From JAKPUX01 sp035353815 (GTDB taxonomy: Bacteria > Zhuqueibacterota > Zhuqueibacteria > Residuimicrobiales > Residuimicrobiaceae), in NCBI GenBank assembly GCA_035353815.1, contig DAOQAG010000014.1:1-64000 (forward strand): 64,000 bases of DNA. The letters are read 5' to 3'. A model generated the notes under the pieces. That model saw only the letters and a program-made list of their open reading frames with translations. It made no database searches and was not told where the DNA came from. Shown here piece by piece: positions 1 through 10,240 of the stretch. The first letter of the stretch is position 1. Every line of letters starts with the position of its first letter. The position numbers and the translations under genes were made by a program.

Positions 1-3000
1 CGGCGGAACCGAGGTTATGAAGCAGCGAAGTCAGATCAAATTCGTTGCCGATGCGCACCGAGACGGGCGTACTTCCCGCCTGCCCGCTCACCTCGGCCAG
101 CAGCTCGAGACGGGCCTTGCGCACCACCCAGATCGGGAAATAGAGATTGCTGAACTCCGTCGTCGACTCCAGCCCCGAATTGGCGTCCCGGGGCAGATCG
201 GTGACGCTAAAACTGACATCGAAGAGGGTGTCCTGGCTCACCGCCGGGGCGGTCAGGTTCCACACCAGGCTGTCAAGGCCGGTCTTGAGCAGCGGCTCGG
301 TGCCGTCGAGAAATTTCGCCGGGGCGTTGAGGCGGATGGTTGCGGCATCCGTGCCGACGGCGGGAGCGGTGTCCACTTGATGCTGGATATACAGCGCAAG
401 CCGGAGCCGGGATTCGCTCGAGGTCTTGTTGTTCAATCCCGCCGGGTAAACGATCCGTGGCGTCAGGGTGAAGCGGCTGACGGGCTGCGTGGTCACCATC
501 AGGGTGCGGACCTGGTTGGTCAGGATGGTACCCGAGCGGTAATCCCGTCCGCTTACGGTCAGGGTGAGCGCATTGATTGCCGCCGTGGCGGGCGCCAACA
601 TCGTCCAGGTGACCACCTGGCGCGAGCCCTGGTTGACCGAGACGGAGGGGGTGTTGGTCGAAAAGCCGCCGGTGAAGGTGATCTCGGCGAGGAGATCGCG
701 AACGCTGGTGGAGGTGATCTCGGCCGTGACGATAAAGCTCTGTTCGGTGGAGACCGAGTTGTCCATTGCCCCGGCCGGACTGCTGATGTAGAAATGGTCG
801 ATGCGCGTCACGCCCCGCGCCTCGGTGAGGACATTGAGGGTGGAGGTGCCGTTGGCAATGGTCGCCTGCGCGTTGGTATTCTCATCGTTGGGTGCCGTGC
901 TGATATCGACGCGGATATCCCGGATCTCGCTGATCACCGAGTCCGCCGCCTGCACATTCCAGGTGACATAGGTGCCTGCGGTGAAGGATTTGGTCGAATC
1001 GGTGCCCACCAGCTTGAGGCCGCTTTTCTGCAGGGAGAGGGTGAGCTTGCCGGTCGTGCCGACCTTGGCGGTTCCGAGATTGCGCACCCGTGTTCGCAGC
1101 GTCGCCTGCTGCCGTACCGAGAAATTGGCCTGGCCGCTCTCCATAACGCCTTCGGCCGGCGAACTCACCTCGAGATTGTCGAGCCAAAGGTTGGCCCGGC
1201 CGACGATCTGATTGATGGTCACCAGCTGCTGCGCCGTCTGCCAGCCATCCGCGGAGCGGCCGCGGGCTTCGGCCCGGAAACTGTGACCGAGCGCGGTCTC
1301 TTCCCCGGGGACCTGGAGACGCCAGAAAAGGGTATCGCGACTGGCCGTGACCTCCTGTTCGGCGGGGCTGAGCAGGACATAGGTCGGGCTCGACGGCAGC
1401 TGCAGGGTGACGCTCTTCTCCTGGATATTGTCGGTGGCCTGCACGATCGCGCGCAGCACGACCTGCTGGGCGGTGGAGAGAATGCCATCCTGCGCCCCGA
1501 CCGGCGCATTGATCGACAGGGCGACGACCAGTCCCGATTTCAGCGTCGTGAACACGCTGCGGGCCACGGTCACAGCCGTGGCGACGGCCTCACCGCTGTT
1601 GGCATCCAGCGGCACCTGCGTGAGCTGGACACGGATGGTATCGGCAAAGGAATCCGCCGCGGGCGCCAGCAGCGCCAGGGTGTCCGTTTTGAAGGCCATC
1701 CCCAACGGGACCGAGAAGGAGCGCTCGGCCGCACCTGAGACCAGCTGGTATTTTTTACCGGCCGGCAGGACGACCGTATACTTGCCATTCTCCATCGCGG
1801 CGGTGCCGAGGTTTTGCAGGTTGACCAACAGCTTGAAGGCCTGGGCGGCGGTCAGAATCGAATCCTGATCGCTTTCGCGCAGGAGCTGCAGCGCGAAGCG
1901 CGCCGGATTCTGCACCCGCACCACCGTCAAAGCATCCGCAGGCCGTTCCGGCGAACGGATTTGCGCGTAAAGCGCCGATCCGACCGTCCGGGCCGAGAGA
2001 ATCTGCGCGGTAAAGGTCTCGCGTTTCTCCCCCAAGGCCGCTTCCCAGCTGTCGTCGGCGACCACCGTGAACCAAACGCGCCCGCGGCTGCCCTTGCCGA
2101 TCGCGGGGATGACCCTGCGGGGCTCGAGGATGCTGGAGCCGCCGTCGCTCTCCAACTGCACCCAGACCGAATCGACGCCGGTCAATTCACTGGTTTCCGC
2201 TTCCACCGCCACCTTGAAGATGCGGCCGCGGTTGACCAGGGCGAGGTTCTGGTCGTCATAGGCTTTCGCAGAATCGACGCTGGTCTGGTTGAGCCGCACC
2301 CAGGAGGTGCTGCTCACCTCGAGGGCCGCCGTGCCCGTGGCCGTAAGGAGATTCTCCGCTGAGGCGGCGCGGTTGAGGTCCATCGCCGTGAGCTGCACGC
2401 GCACTTCGCCGGGGCCGGCGATATCCCCGTTACGGGTGACGATGTAGAGCAGCGAATCCTGACTTTGACCCTTGAGCACCAGGCTGTCCGCCGCCATCAG
2501 CTTGGCGGGTGCGTTGACGCGGTAATCGGCATCGAGCAGGCCGTTCGTATAAAAGCGGATATTATCCGGGGAGATATCCACAAATCGCAGGTCGGCGTCG
2601 CCGCTGTTTCTGACCTTGACATAGATGCGCCAGTCGTTTTGCGCATCTCCGGCGGTGATCACCGCCGGGGCGCGCACCGAGAGGAGTTCCAACCGCGGCT
2701 TCTTTTCGATGGTCACCAGCGTCGAGGAGTCCTGATCGGTCCGTTCGAGCGGTGCCGGCAGGCGGGTATTCTGACCGAGGGACGAGGTAATATCCGATTG
2801 GATCAGGACTTGCCCGCTGATGTTCCCGGCAGTGATCGTAAAGACCGCCCGGGCCGTATCGCCCGCGCTGAGGGTCTTGCTCAACACCAGGGGGGTGGCG
2901 GCGATCGTCACCCGGTCCGCCGGCTCGGCGCTGGCCGCCAGGGTAATGCCGCTGACCGGTTCCGAGCCCTGATTGCGGACGACCACCTCCACCGGGAAGG

Positions 3001-6000
3001 TTTGTCCGTAACTAACGATCCTCTCGGGATTTGGTGTCAGGGCTGCGGTGCTGAGCAGTTTGAGCACCGCCGGGCGATAGATGCGGATGGTCGCGGCGGC
3101 ATCGGTCGCCGGCGAAATAAAGGCGTTGGCGCCATCTTCACCGGTCGCCTGGGTGATCTCAGCGACAAAGGATTCCCCCGCCAGGTTTTCCACACTGTCG
3201 GCCGTGACGGTAAAGCTGACACGCCGTGGTCCGGCCAGGGCATTGAGGTTTTCAACCAGCTGCACCTCCGGGGTGACTCTGGAGCGCTGGCCCGAAAGGC
3301 GGAGGTAGACGCTTTGCAGGGGTTGTCCCCCGTTGTTTTCCACATCCACATCCATCTGAAAGGATTGCCGGGTGTTGAGGTGGCCAATGCCGGATGTGTC
3401 GACGGTATAATTCTCGGCATTTACCGCAGTCCGGGCGATGCGCACGCGCGCGCTGGTGGAGATGTAGACCGAGGTCGTGGCGGAGGTCGAGACCACCCGC
3501 AGGGTGTCATTGACATCCCGGGCGCTCAACAGCGCCGTTATGGGCAGGCGGCCGCTGCCGGAGCTGGAGGCGATGACCTCATAGAGCACGTGGAGGGTAT
3601 CCCCACGGACAAGCCGGCGTTGGGCGGCGGTCAGTTCGGGTGCGCGGACGACGAAGCCCTGCTTGATGGTGATGTCGCTCGCCCGCGGTGGATCGAACAC
3701 CAGCACGCCCTCGTTGGGATTGGTCACATCCACCTGGATCGTCCAGTCCAGGCTGTAGCCGGAGGGGATGGAGTCCTGAGAGGCAAACATCCGGGTGACC
3801 GCGAGCGCCCCGGGCTTCTGGATGCGGATGGTCCGCGAGGAGTCGCGTTCGGCCAGGGCGGGATGGATCAGAGCCGGCTGACCGGTATTGGCGGCGGTCG
3901 CTGCCATAATATGGGCAAAAAGGGTTGGATTCATGCCGGCGGTGGTATCGGCCTTGACCAGGAGGCCCGGAAGCGTCCACAGGCTGTCGCCGGCCGGAAT
4001 GGGACCGACCGTGGTTTCATGGCCAGAGGGGAAGCTCAGGTAGCCATTGGCGGCAAAGCGGAGGCGGGCGCCCGCCAGTCCGTCACGTCCCGGCAAGCTC
4101 TTGACGCAGGCCTGGACGTAAAAGGTCTGGCCGCCGTCGACCAGGGAATCCTGGGGCACGACCACACGCAGCCCGGCCAGACGCGCCACAGCCGAATCCT
4201 GAACCGCCAGGTCGAACCCCCCGTTCCGGATCGCCGTCTCGAGGAGGATCGCGCGGCCGCTGTTGAGTTCGGTCAGGGGAACCACGCCGTCGACGCGCAC
4301 GGTGCCGAGGACGCGGGAACTGGCGGAAACACCTGTGACGCTCCAGCGCAAACTGTCGGTGGCGCCCGGCAGGAGCAGGGAATCGCCGCTGCCGAGGAAA
4401 AGCTGCGGCGCTTGCACGCTGAACAGCGTATCGCCGGCGCTGAAATGGAGCGCCAGCCCGGAGCGCTCCAGCTTCAGGGTACTGCCGCCGCGGTTGCGCA
4501 GTAGGGCCGAAATCGACCAGGGGACGGACTGCCCGCGGGTGACACTGTTCTGGCTGGGGTGGAAGGCGAGCAGCTGGGGCTCGGCTTGCTGCTGCACCAG
4601 CACATAGCCGGAGTTGCCTTGATCGGTCTGCTCGTCGAAGCGCCGGAAGGCCTGGGCGGCATCGGTCAACCAGATGCGGCCGCTGATGATCACCTGACCC
4701 GGATCGAGGGTCGCATCGACGGCATCGACGCGGTAGCGGAGGGTGGCGGTGGTGTCCGCGCTGATCTCGGCGGCGCCCGAGGTGAAGGTGTCCGGCTTGA
4801 CCAGGGCAAAGGCGCTGGAGACATCGAGGCTGTTGCGGTAAAAAACGATGCGCGTCGAGTCGAGATGGAGGGTGCTGCTGCCGTTATTGCGGATCTGCAG
4901 ATCGATGTACCACGGCCGGGACTGGCCGGCGGTGACCGTCGCCGCCGCGCTCGCCAGGGAGGTAATCATGACTTCCCGGGGCGAAGCGACCGTGATCAGA
5001 TTGCCGGAAAGATCCAGGGTGTCACTGAAGGCATTGCCATTTTCCCTGCCGGCCAGTTCCAGGAGAGGCTGATAGGTACCCGGCTTGATCGCGGCGGCCA
5101 GATCGCGGAAATGAAAATAGAGGGTGCGGGTGCTGCTGCCCGGCAGGGTGGCGCCAAAGGAGTCATCGAGCAGGGCGGAATAGGTCGTGGTGCCGTCGCT
5201 GAAGGAGAAGAGGGTCTGGGACGGATCGAGCACCACCGTCGCCCCGCCGGTATTCATGACATTGATCTGGAAGCGGTAGACCGTCCCGCCCGAGACATAG
5301 GCCGGCTGAACCGATTTGGCCATCGCCAGCATGCTGGGCGGATTCTGCACCTCCAGCGCGGGATTTTGCGGCGGAACGGCGTGCACCGGCAGGGTGCTGT
5401 TGCGGTCGCGGCCGGCGATGCGCGCCGTGACCGGGAAGGTGCCGCTCTCATTGACCGGGACGATCCCGGTAAAGATGAGGCTGTCCGTCTCCCCCGATTT
5501 CAGGATTTTAGTGCCGTTCCCGGCAAGGCGGGCCGGCAGCGCCAGGGTGTAGGTCGAAAAACGGACAAAGGTGCTGTCCGTATTGGTCAGATCGATTTCG
5601 AGATCGCCTTCATCCGGCTGGCTCGCCAGGGTCACAATGGCGCGCCAGGGCGCCAGCTTGTCCTCGGTCAGCACGGCCGGCTCGAGGCGGATACTCTTGA
5701 CAAAGTTCTGCGCGCGCTTCTGCAGGGTCACGCTGCCGCGCACGGTGGAGATCGGGACGGTACCGGGCGCTCCGGAATTCTGGACGTAATACATGATCGT
5801 GGCGCTGATCGCCGCCGTTCCGGCGGTGCTGCCGCTGCGCAGGACCGGGAACCGCAGCACATCGCTCTGATTGCCGCGCAGGATCGTCCGATTCTGCACC
5901 AGTTTGGGGACGCCGAGAACGAAGCCCGGCGTCGTAAAATTCAGGGTGCTGTTGACCGTGTCGATCTCGACGGTGCTGCCGCCCTGATTGGTGAGGCCGA

Positions 6001-9000
6001 CATCGACATACCACGGCCAGCTCGAATCGTCGGCCGTCACGTTACTCTGCGAAGCGGTGATTTTGGCGATATAGAGATCCGCCTCGGACTGGACTTCGAT
6101 ACTGCCAAAGGCATCGCTGGTTTTGATGCCATCGGTGGTTTCGATCCGGCTGACGATGGAATAACTCCCGGGCGGCGCCGTGACATTGTTGATGGTGTAG
6201 ACGATGCCGCTGCTGTCGCCGGTGGCGCCGTTCTTGGCCAGAATATAACTGTTGTTGGAGAGAATGTTCGGCGGATTGAGGATCGTAAAATAGCCGGAGT
6301 AATCCACGCCGCCGCGGCGGAATTCGAGAAAGGTCTTGGCGGTATTAAAGTCAATCTCGAGCGGAAAGGAGGCGGTGTTTTGCACGCCGACGGCGATGCT
6401 CCAGCTGCGCGACTGCGCCCGGGTGACAGCCGGTTGCGAGGGCTTGATCTCGGTGATCTCGAGCGCCCCGGCCTCCTGGCTGAAAAAGAGATCGCTGCGG
6501 ACATCGCTCGTCACCGTGGCGATGCGCGAATTCCGGTCCTTGAAATGGATGACCGGATAGAGATAGATCCGTCCGACCGGAGCAGAGATATTCGACTGCA
6601 GGTAGTAGCGCAAGGCCTTGCTCTGTCCAGCGGCGACCAGGCTGTCATTGGTGGCGGCCGGCGTGACCGGAAAATAGCTCGATACCTCGTTGACATTCTC
6701 CAGCCGGAAGCTGAAATCCGCGCCGCTGATGACCGCATCGGCCAGACCCGCGGTGGTGCCGTTCTGGACGACGCATTCGATGAGGATACCGCTCTGACCC
6801 TGATTGACGGTATCCGCCGCGACCTGGACGCTGGTGAGGGTGAGGGCGGCTTTTTGCTGGACCACCCAGGTGTCAAACCGGGTGGTGTCATCGACGCTGA
6901 CCGCCGCGCCGTTGTAGAGGCCGCCGGCAAAGCCGGTGATTTTAACCGCGCCGCTGCGGGCGGAAGACGCAACCGTGACCGGAATGGAAATGGTGCGTTT
7001 GCCCGGGGTGGTGCCGCTCAGGGCCGGCACCTGGGTAGCCCCGGCCGGCCAGGTATAGCTGTATTCGGCATCCCGGCCGGTGCGGAAATGCAGGCCACCC
7101 CCCAGACCGGTGACCGCGCTGGAGCCATAGTTCTCCAGCTCCATGGCGACAATGATGTTGCTCTGGCCCTGGCTAACCTGGGCCGGCGCGATGTTGATGC
7201 CGGCAATGAGCAGGGCGCTGACATCGATGGGATCGCTGGTGGTGGCGACAACCGGGGAGGCTGCCACATCGCGGACGCTGATGGTCTGCGGTCCGGGCGT
7301 GGATATCGTAAAGGCATCAATGAAGGAGGCCTGCGCGGTATTGGCAAAGGTCTGGTCCGGAGGCAGCGTCGCCTGCGCCGCACTCGAGCTGAAGTGAATC
7401 GTGCCGCTATAATCCGTTTTCAGGTTGCCATAGGTGTCATAGGCGGTGATCGTCACGGCGCCCGGGAAGGATGCCTTGACGGCAACTGATGCCGGCAGGC
7501 CGCTCATCTCCAGCTCGCCGAGGGCCGCCGGCTTGACCGTGATCGCGGGGAGATCAAATCGAGCCCGTTCCGTGCTGCCCTCCAGGACGCGCCCGCGCAG
7601 CAGGACGGTCTCGGTCTTGACCAGGATCTGTGCGGCCAGCCCGCTGCCGTTGCTCACCGGAACAGCCGTCAGGGTGGCCAGCTGTCCGTTCGGCGCATCA
7701 CCGCCGCCGGAGATAGCGCTGATCTCCACCAGACCCGCCGCCGCATTGCCGAAGGCGTCGCGCGCGTTGAAAACGGTGACATTGAAGGGCGTGCCCGCGG
7801 TCTGGGTCGCTCCGGCCGAGAGACTAAAACTCGTGATGACATTGCTGCTGACCAGGATCGGATCGAGTTTTTGGCTATAGCCGCCGGTCGAGGCGGAGAA
7901 GGTCTGGTTGCCGGCGGTTTGCAGCGTGAAACGGTCGCGGCTGAAGCGTTTGCTGCCCTGATCCGCTGCGGTGAAGGTGTAGGCGGCGGGAAATTCGGCG
8001 TGCGTATCCGAACTTGAGAAGGTGAGGCTTCCCATGTAATCGCTCTTGACGTTGCCATAGATATCCTGCACCGTCACCAGGAGTGAGTCGCCGGCAGCGC
8101 CGAGGGAATCTCCGGCGGTGATCGTGGCCGGCAGCGGCGTGAGGGTGCTGGGATCCGCAATAAAGACGATCTTGCCGAGGAGGCCGGGCACGACGCTGAA
8201 ACTGTTCGAGGTGGCGGCCGCCGCGCCGGCAAGGCCGCGTACGGTGACCGGCCCTTCGGCTTTGTAAAAGGTCGCCGTGCCGGTGCCGCTGCCATTGCTG
8301 ACCGCAATACTGGCCAGGACCGGTGTGTTCCCACCGATGGCGTGATTGACATTGCCGTCCGCAAAGGCGACGGTGACGGTGCCGCTGGCCGGGTTGCCAT
8401 AGCCATCGACGGCATTGCTGACGGCCAAGGTCGCCGTCTGGCCGGCCATCGGTGTTCCGGATACCGTCAGGTTATAACTGGCGATCACACCGGCGGTTAC
8501 ATTGATAACGCCGGTCGTGTCATTCAGGGTGCCGTCCGACACCCAGATTTTGCGCCCGCCGACAGTGCGCAGCCGGAAATTGCCGCCGGCAAAGGAGAGC
8601 TGCCCGGAACTCAGGGAGCTCGAGATGGGCAGGTCGCCCGCCACGTAGCCTGGATCATCGTTGGTAAAGGTAACCGTGCCGCTGTAGCCGGTAGCCAGGT
8701 TGCGATAGCGGTCGAAGGCCCGAACGGTCATGTCCGCCGGGAAGGTCGCTCCGGCGGCCAGGGTGAGCGGTTCGCCGCTGAGGAAAAGGCTGCCCGCTGT
8801 GCCGGGGGCGACATTGAAGGCATTGGATGTCCGGGTTGCCGCGGTGGAGGCGGCCTGGAGGATCACCCCCGATTCGGCCTTGAACAATACCTGGCTGGAC
8901 TGGCCGGTGCCGTTATTGAGCAGGATGGGATTGAGCGCCGCCAGGGTGCCATCAGGCGCGGCGCCGCCGCCGCTACTGGCGGTGACCGTGACCGTCCCGC

Positions 9001-9628
9001 CCGCGCCATGTCCGTAACTGTCCTTGGCTCCGGTCACCTGGATTTGGAAGGGTACGCCTGCCGCCTGGGCAGCGACGGCGGACAAAGAGAACGAAGCCGC
9101 CGGGCCGTCGATGTGATAGGGGCTGGCGAGACCGCTATCGAAAGGCTCCGTTGGGCTTCCTCCATCCCAATGTCGGACCATCACGGTCACGTTCAAACGG
9201 GGCCGCAGGGGATTGCGAACCAACGCCAGAAGCAAGGTCACGGTGGAATGGCCTGCGATGTCCGTGCCGGTGCCATCACGGTAGCAGCGTACGCTATCCC
9301 CCGCGACGGTATAGGAGCTGAATCCGCCGCAGGCGGTGGCCGGCGAGACGCTGCCAAAGCCGGCGATCACCTGACCGCTGACCAGGTGAAAGCGGGAATC
9401 GGCGGTCGAGGTTGAATCGGGGAATCGGATGGTGATGCTCCCCGTGCGCGAAATCTTGATCTCATTGATGAACGTGATGATATGCACCGCCATGGCGCCC
9501 GAGGCATAGGTGGAGAGGCTGTCGCGGACGCTTGTCAGCGTGCCGGCCGAGGAGAGCGTGGTCGCGGCCAGAGAAAAGAGCAGCACAAGACTGTTAAAAA
9601 ATCGTTTACCCAAGAATTTGCCTGACAT
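1..9628 (-). CDS. Giant secreted repeat protein, C-terminus beyond left edge (partial, at least 3209 aa)
   Basis: One reading frame stays open from an ATG at 9628 to the left edge without a stop, giving 3209 codons. It begins with a signal peptide (MSGKFLGKRFF, then a hydrophobic stretch to about residue 25). Residues ~26-175 form a beta-rich domain. Residues ~175-810 are alternating filamin/invasin-like Ig units with motifs such as YGNLKTDYSGTIHFSSS and FDRYRNLATGYSGTVTF. From about residue 815 to the edge there are about 20 tandem units of ~123 residues, typically opening with V-T-x-G-Q-S, then W-x-I, then a VxN.G hinge. These look like CARDB-type repeats of cell-surface proteins. The gene starts 16 bp after a small secreted-protein gene, so the two are probably cotranscribed. 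An extracellular or surface role (adhesin, stalk or S-layer-like) is inferred. The C-terminus, where an anchor or secretion signal would lie, is outside the window. Confidence 0.85.
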   Translation of the reverse strand, partial: MSGKFLGKRFFNSLVLLFSLAATTLSSAGTLTSVRDSLSTYASGAMAVHIITFINEIKISRTGSITIRFPDSTSTADSRFHLVSGQVIAGFGSVSPATACGGFSSYTVAGDSVRCYRDGTGTDIAGHSTVTLLLALVRNPLRPRLNVTVMVRHWDGGSPTEPFDSGLASPYHIDGPAASFSLSAVAAQAAGVPFQIQVTGAKDSYGHGAGGTVTVTASSGGGAAPDGTLAALNPILLNNGTGQSSQVLFKAESGVILQAASTAATRTSNAFNVAPGTAGSLFLSGEPLTLAAGATFPADMTVRAFDRYRNLATGYSGTVTFTNDDPGYVAGDLPISSSLSSGQLSFAGGNFRLRTVGGRKIWVSDGTLNDTTGVINVTAGVIASYNLTVSGTPMAGQTATLAVSNAVDGYGNPASGTVTVAFADGNVNHAIGGNTPVLASIAVSNGSGTGTATFYKAEGPVTVRGLAGAAAATSNSFSVVPGLLGKIVFIADPSTLTPLPATITAGDSLGAAGDSLLVTVQDIYGNVKSDYMGSLTFSSSDTHAEFPAAYTFTAADQGSKRFSRDRFTLQTAGNQTFSASTGGYSQKLDPILVSSNVITSFSLSAGATQTAGTPFNVTVFNARDAFGNAAAGLVEISAISGGGDAPNGQLATLTAVPVSNGSGLAAQILVKTETVLLRGRVLEGSTERARFDLPAITVKPAALGELEMSGLPASVAVKASFPGAVTITAYDTYGNLKTDYSGTIHFSSSAAQATLPPDQTFANTAQASFIDAFTISTPGPQTISVRDVAASPVVATTSDPIDVSALLIAGINIAPAQVSQGQSNIIVAMELENYGSSAVTGLGGGLHFRTGRDAEYSYTWPAGATQVPALSGTTPGKRTISIPVTVASSARSGAVKITGFAGGLYNGAAVSVDDTTRFDTWVVQQKAALTLTSVQVAADTVNQGQSGILIECVVQNGTTAGLADAVISGADFSFRLENVNEVSSYFPVTPAATNDSLVAAGQSKALRYYLQSNISAPVGRIYLYPVIHFKDRNSRIATVTSDVRSDLFFSQEAGALEITEIKPSQPAVTRAQSRSWSIAVGVQNTASFPLEIDFNTAKTFLEFRRGGVDYSGYFTILNPPNILSNNSYILAKNGATGDSSGIVYTINNVTAPPGSYSIVSRIETTDGIKTSDAFGSIEVQSEADLYIAKITASQSNVTADDSSWPWYVDVGLTNQGGSTVEIDTVNSTLNFTTPGFVLGVPKLVQNRTILRGNQSDVLRFPVLRSGSTAGTAAISATIMYYVQNSGAPGTVPISTVRGSVTLQKRAQNFVKSIRLEPAVLTEDKLAPWRAIVTLASQPDEGDLEIDLTNTDSTFVRFSTYTLALPARLAGNGTKILKSGETDSLIFTGIVPVNESGTFPVTARIAGRDRNSTLPVHAVPPQNPALEVQNPPSMLAMAKSVQPAYVSGGTVYRFQINVMNTGGATVVLDPSQTLFSFSDGTTTYSALLDDSFGATLPGSSTRTLYFHFRDLAAAIKPGTYQPLLELAGRENGNAFSDTLDLSGNLITVASPREVMITSLASAAATVTAGQSRPWYIDLQIRNNGSSTLHLDSTRIVFYRNSLDVSSAFALVKPDTFTSGAAEISADTTATLRYRVDAVDATLDPGQVIISGRIWLTDAAQAFRRFDEQTDQGNSGYVLVQQQAEPQLLAFHPSQNSVTRGQSVPWSISALLRNRGGSTLKLERSGLALHFSAGDTLFSVQAPQLFLGSGDSLLLPGATDSLRWSVTGVSASSRVLGTVRVDGVVPLTELNSGRAILLETAIRNGGFDLAVQDSAVARLAGLRVVVPQDSLVDGGQTFYVQACVKSLPGRDGLAGARLRFAANGYLSFPSGHETTVGPIPAGDSLWTLPGLLVKADTTAGMNPTLFAHIMAATAANTGQPALIHPALAERDSSRTIRIQKPGALAVTRMFASQDSIPSGYSLDWTIQVDVTNPNEGVLVFDPPRASDITIKQGFVVRAPELTAAQRRLVRGDTLHVLYEVIASSSGSGRLPITALLSARDVNDTLRVVSTSATTSVYISTSARVRIARTAVNAENYTVDTSGIGHLNTRQSFQMDVDVENNGGQPLQSVYLRLSGQRSRVTPEVQLVENLNALAGPRRVSFTVTADSVENLAGESFVAEITQATGEDGANAFISPATDAAATIRIYRPAVLKLLSTAALTPNPERIVSYGQTFPVEVVVRNQGSEPVSGITLAASAEPADRVTIAATPLVLSKTLSAGDTARAVFTITAGNISGQVLIQSDITSSLGQNTRLPAPLERTDQDSSTLVTIEKKPRLELLSVRAPAVITAGDAQNDWRIYVKVRNSGDADLRFVDISPDNIRFYTNGLLDADYRVNAPAKLMAADSLVLKGQSQDSLLYIVTRNGDIAGPGEVRVQLTAMDLNRAASAENLLTATGTAALEVSSTSWVRLNQTSVDSAKAYDDQNLALVNRGRIFKVAVEAETSELTGVDSVWVQLESDGGSSILEPRRVIPAIGKGSRGRVWFTVVADDSWEAALGEKRETFTAQILSARTVGSALYAQIRSPERPADALTVVRVQNPARFALQLLRESDQDSILTAAQAFKLLVNLQNLGTAAMENGKYTVVLPAGKKYQLVSGAAERSFSVPLGMAFKTDTLALLAPAADSFADTIRVQLTQVPLDANSGEAVATAVTVARSVFTTLKSGLVVALSINAPVGAQDGILSTAQQVVLRAIVQATDNIQEKSVTLQLPSSPTYVLLSPAEQEVTASRDTLFWRLQVPGEETALGHSFRAEARGRSADGWQTAQQLVTINQIVGRANLWLDNLEVSSPAEGVMESGQANFSVRQQATLRTRVRNLGTAKVGTTGKLTLSLQKSGLKLVGTDSTKSFTAGTYVTWNVQAADSVISEIRDIRVDISTAPNDENTNAQATIANGTSTLNVLTEARGVTRIDHFYISSPAGAMDNSVSTEQSFIVTAEITSTSVRDLLAEITFTGGFSTNTPSVSVNQGSRQVVTWTMLAPATAAINALTLTVSGRDYRSGTILTNQVRTLMVTTQPVSRFTLTPRIVYPAGLNNKTSSESRLRLALYIQHQVDTAPAVGTDAATIRLNAPAKFLDGTEPLLKTGLDSLVWNLTAPAVSQDTLFDVSFSVTDLPRDANSGLESTTEFSNLYFPIWVVRKARLELLAEVSGQAGSTPVSVRIGNEFDLTSLLHNLGSA
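2..7200 (-). repeat. About 20 tandem CARDB-like coding repeats, ~370 bp period
   Basis: Repeat units of the giant protein begin near 7170, 6830, 6460, 6080, 5710, 5350, 4980, 4590, 4210, 3820, 3440, 3070, 2700, 2330, 1900, 1530, 1190, 820, 480 and 140, a mean spacing of about 370 bp (123 residues). Sequence between units is highly diverged. What is shared is a pattern: a short strand, an A-x-x-x-V-T-x-G-Q-S-like turn, an aromatic (W/F) strand, an alternating hydrophobic strand ending in N-x-G-x-S, and a closing strand after a D-S-L/L-R-Y motif. Positions were read by eye from the translation and are good to about 30 bp. Confidence 0.7.
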
Positions 9629-9644
9629 AGTAAGCTGCAAGTCC

Positions 9645-10094
9645 CTATGGACGGGAAAGGGTCATCGTGGCGTTCAAGGTTACCCGCCGGCTGCTGTCTT
9701 GAAGGAGGAAAACAAGGGGCCAGGATCTCTCCAGATCGGCGGGCAAGCCGATGCTGGCGATGGCCAGATCGAGCCGGCCGGCCGCGGGGATGCGCTCTCC
9801 GGCGCCGCTGCGTGCCACCCAGAGGGTGTCGCCGCTGTTGGCGACACTGAAGCCGCCGTTGATGCTCTGCGAAGCGGCGAGGAGCAGCAGCGTCCGGTCG
9901 AAATCGGCGGGCAGCACCCAGCCCAGCCGTGCCCGCGGGGTGAGGGGACCAGCGTTATCCCATTCGAAACGGAGTACCGCCGGAGAACCCGGCGTCAGGG
10001 GGGAGGCGGTGACGCGCTGCAGCGTCTGCGCCTGCAGCAAGGTACTACCGCCCAAAAGCAGTATAAAAAAGAGGAAATATCGGGATGCGCTCAT
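9645..10094 (-). CDS. Small secreted beta-sandwich-like protein
   Basis: A 149-residue protein with a clear signal peptide (MSASRYFLFF, hydrophobic core, cleavage probably after LQAQ). The mature part is beta-strand rich with no catalytic motif. The pattern 'LTPGSPAVLRFEW ... RARLGWVLPADFD' resembles the first mature domain of the downstream giant protein ('ITFINEIKI ... GSITIRFPDST'), so it may be a stand-alone relative of that domain. The start at 10094 was chosen because AGGA lies 8 bases upstream. An earlier in-frame start at 10124 lacks this. It ends 16 bp before the giant gene, implying an operon. Function unknown; a chaperone or surface partner for the giant protein is a guess. Confidence 0.65.
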   Translation of the reverse strand: MSASRYFLFFILLLGGSTLLQAQTLQRVTASPLTPGSPAVLRFEWDNAGPLTPRARLGWVLPADFDRTLLLLAASQSINGGFSVANSGDTLWVARSGAGERIPAAGRLDLAIASIGLPADLERSWPLVFLLQDSSRRVTLNATMTLSRP

Positions 10095-10136
10095 CTTGAT
10101 GTCCTGAGACTGCTGCCTAATCATATTGAAAAGCGG

Positions 10137-10205
10137 GCAAAGTGTCTCATTGGTATTCCCCTGTCCTGCTTCGAAACAATACAGGGCGAAAACCGGGCAC
10201 TTTGC
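10137..10205 (-). promoter_or_regulatory. Structured 5' leader: two nested stems
   Basis: In transcript orientation an 8-bp stem GCAAAGTG / CACTTTGC (arms at 10198-10205 and 10137-10144) encloses a second 6-bp stem CCCTGT / ACAGGG (arms at 10181-10186 and 10159-10164). There is no T-run after either stem, so it is not a simple terminator. It lies between a likely promoter and the small secreted-protein gene. No known riboswitch class was recognised. It is a candidate cis-regulatory RNA by base pairing alone. Confidence 0.45.
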
Positions 10206-10240
10206 AGGGGCTTTCTACTCGCCGCTACACAGTTGCAAAC

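Noticed and set aside
17..7489. Very long plus-strand open frames (17-1738, 2465-4504, 4559-7489, also 8342-9415)
   Set aside because: They are all exactly antisense to the single open frame of the giant minus-strand protein and read as Gly/Arg/Asp-rich nonsense with no domain; a GC-rich shadow effect.
10137..10205. Known riboswitch (cyclic-di-GMP or cobalamin class) in the leader of the giant-protein operon
   Set aside because: The conserved core sequences of these classes are not found; only generic nested stems are seen.
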